Below are positions 62,873-64,000 of a stretch of 64,000 bases of DNA, one piece after another. The stretch's first letter is position 1, and each line of letters begins with the position of its first letter. The position numbers and the translations under genes are program-made. The notes under the pieces were generated by a model. The model was not told where the DNA came from, ran no database searches, and saw only the letters and a program-made list of their open reading frames with translations. The stretch comes from Gammaproteobacteria bacterium (GTDB lineage: Bacteria > Pseudomonadota > Gammaproteobacteria > Burkholderiales > Rhodocyclaceae), in NCBI GenBank assembly GCA_018825305.1, contig JAHJEO010000025.1, positions 1 to 64,000 of the forward strand, written 5' to 3'.

Positions 62873-63658
62873 GTGAAGCGAATCACATTAATCGTCGTCC
62901 TTGTGACATTTGTCACGTCGGCCTGGGCACAGGCGCTGGAAATCCTGCCGTTGCACCATCGCAGCGCCGAAATGCTGCTGCCGCAATTGCAGCCGCTGGT
63001 CGAACCGGGCGGCATGCTGACGGGGGCGGGCGACAAGTTGTTCCTGCGCGCCTCGAACCGCAACCGGGCCGAGATCCGCCAGGTACTCGATGCGCTCGAC
63101 CGGCCGTTGCGGCGCCTGATGATCACGGTGCGCCATGGCGGCACGGCCGAGGGCGAAAAAGTCGGCGCTGGCGCCACGGTGACGCTGTCGCCCGGCGACA
63201 GCAGCCTGCGCGCCCGCGTCGGCGAGCGGCGCTACACCAACCGCGAAAGCATCTCGCAACAGGTGCAGACCGTCGAGGGCGGACGCGCCTTCATCAACGT
63301 CGGCCAGTCGGTGCTGCTGCCCTTGCGCCAGGTCGTGCTGACGCCGGCAGGCGCCGTGCTGACGGAGTCCGTCGTCCAGTACGACATCGGCACCGGCTTT
63401 CATGCCGAGCCGCGTGTCGTCGGCGACAGCGTAACCCTCGACATCAGCCCGCGCCACGATACGCCCGGCGTCGTTGCCGGCAGTGCCAACGTGCAGCGCC
63501 TGTCGACGACCGTAACGGGGCGGCTGGGGGAATGGATCGCGCTGGGCGGCGCGGCGCGCGACAGTTCGGCCGAGAAGGCGGGCACCCTGCACTACGGTAC
63601 CCGCAACGCCCGCGATGACCGCCAGATATGGCTCAAGGTCGAGGAACTGGGGCCGTGA
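62873..63658 (+). CDS. Secretin-like short exported protein
   Basis: Signal peptide; LEILPLHHRSAEMLLPQLQPLVEPGGMLTGAGDKLFLRASNRNRAEIRQVLDALDRP (secretin N-domain-like); GTG start. Confidence 0.6.
   Translation: MKRITLIVVLVTFVTSAWAQALEILPLHHRSAEMLLPQLQPLVEPGGMLTGAGDKLFLRASNRNRAEIRQVLDALDRPLRRLMITVRHGGTAEGEKVGAGATVTLSPGDSSLRARVGERRYTNRESISQQVQTVEGGRAFINVGQSVLLPLRQVVLTPAGAVLTESVVQYDIGTGFHAEPRVVGDSVTLDISPRHDTPGVVAGSANVQRLSTTVTGRLGEWIALGGAARDSSAEKAGTLHYGTRNARDDRQIWLKVEELGP
63156..63179 (-). repeat. Dispersed 24-bp repeat copy 9
   Basis: AAAAAGTCGGCGCTGGCGCCACGG; one mismatch to each of copies 2 and 3. Confidence 0.8.
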
Positions 63659-63728
63659 CATGCCGGCCGGGGTGGGTCGGTGTGGCGCATCTTGCTATGA
63701 TGCGACGCCGTCGAACCGCAGGAAACCC

Positions 63729-64000
63729 ATGATGCCCCCCGACTCGCCGTCGCGACCCGGACTGCTGGAGAAGCTGCTGACCCTTATTGTCGGCGGGCTG
63801 CTGCTGGTCGCTACTTTCATGTTCTCGCTGCTGGTGTTTTCGGTGGCCGTCGTCGTCGGGCTGATGGTGTGGGGCTATTTCTGGTGGAAGACCCGCGAAC
63901 TGCGTCGCGTCATGCGCGAGCAGCCCCCGGGCGGAATGCGCCATGGCGCGGGGCCGGGTGGCCATGTGATCGAAGGCGAGGCGGTCATTGTCGATGCCGA
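63729..64000 (+). CDS. Small membrane protein, 3' end outside window
   Basis: Open frame MMPPDSPSRPGLLEKLLTLIVGGLLLVATFMFSLLVFSVAVVVGLMVWGYFWWKTRELRRVMRE... runs off the right edge; not in the ORF track because no stop. Confidence 0.6.
   Translation, partial: MMPPDSPSRPGLLEKLLTLIVGGLLLVATFMFSLLVFSVAVVVGLMVWGYFWWKTRELRRVMREQPPGGMRHGAGPGGHVIEGEAVIVDA

Overview
High-GC, betaproteobacterial-looking chromosomal segment (Rhodocyclaceae-like; taxonomic guess only). Left to right: a giant TpsA-type adhesin (>5,000 aa, 5' end outside the window) with its TpsB partner; a nitric oxide reductase cluster (norCB, norE-, norQ-, norD-type genes plus a polyferredoxin); an unusual coiled-coil/AsmA-like protein built on a 144-bp tandem repeat; an eight-gene fatty-acid beta-oxidation cluster with a TetR regulator; an MscS channel, a cytochrome c, a DUF3014 protein, and tRNA-fMet and tRNA-Thr; a two-component system and a GGDEF protein; a ~8.0-kb island integrated in tRNA-Arg(ACG), bounded by perfect 48-bp direct repeats; then a TRAP transporter, IMPase, HD-domain protein, MetY and a secretin-like protein. 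Two observations stand out. (1) The island carries a two-gene candidate defence module: a Cap4/DUF4297-like nuclease joined to a zinc-hook coiled coil and an ABC-ATPase C-lobe without an evident Walker A, followed by a zinc-ribbon/RES-domain protein. (2) A dispersed ~24-bp DNA repeat (consensus CCGTGSCGCCAGCGCCGACTTTTT) occurs at least nine times, in both orientations, in several reading frames and in intergenic DNA. All calls come from reading the sequence and ORF track; no searches were run.
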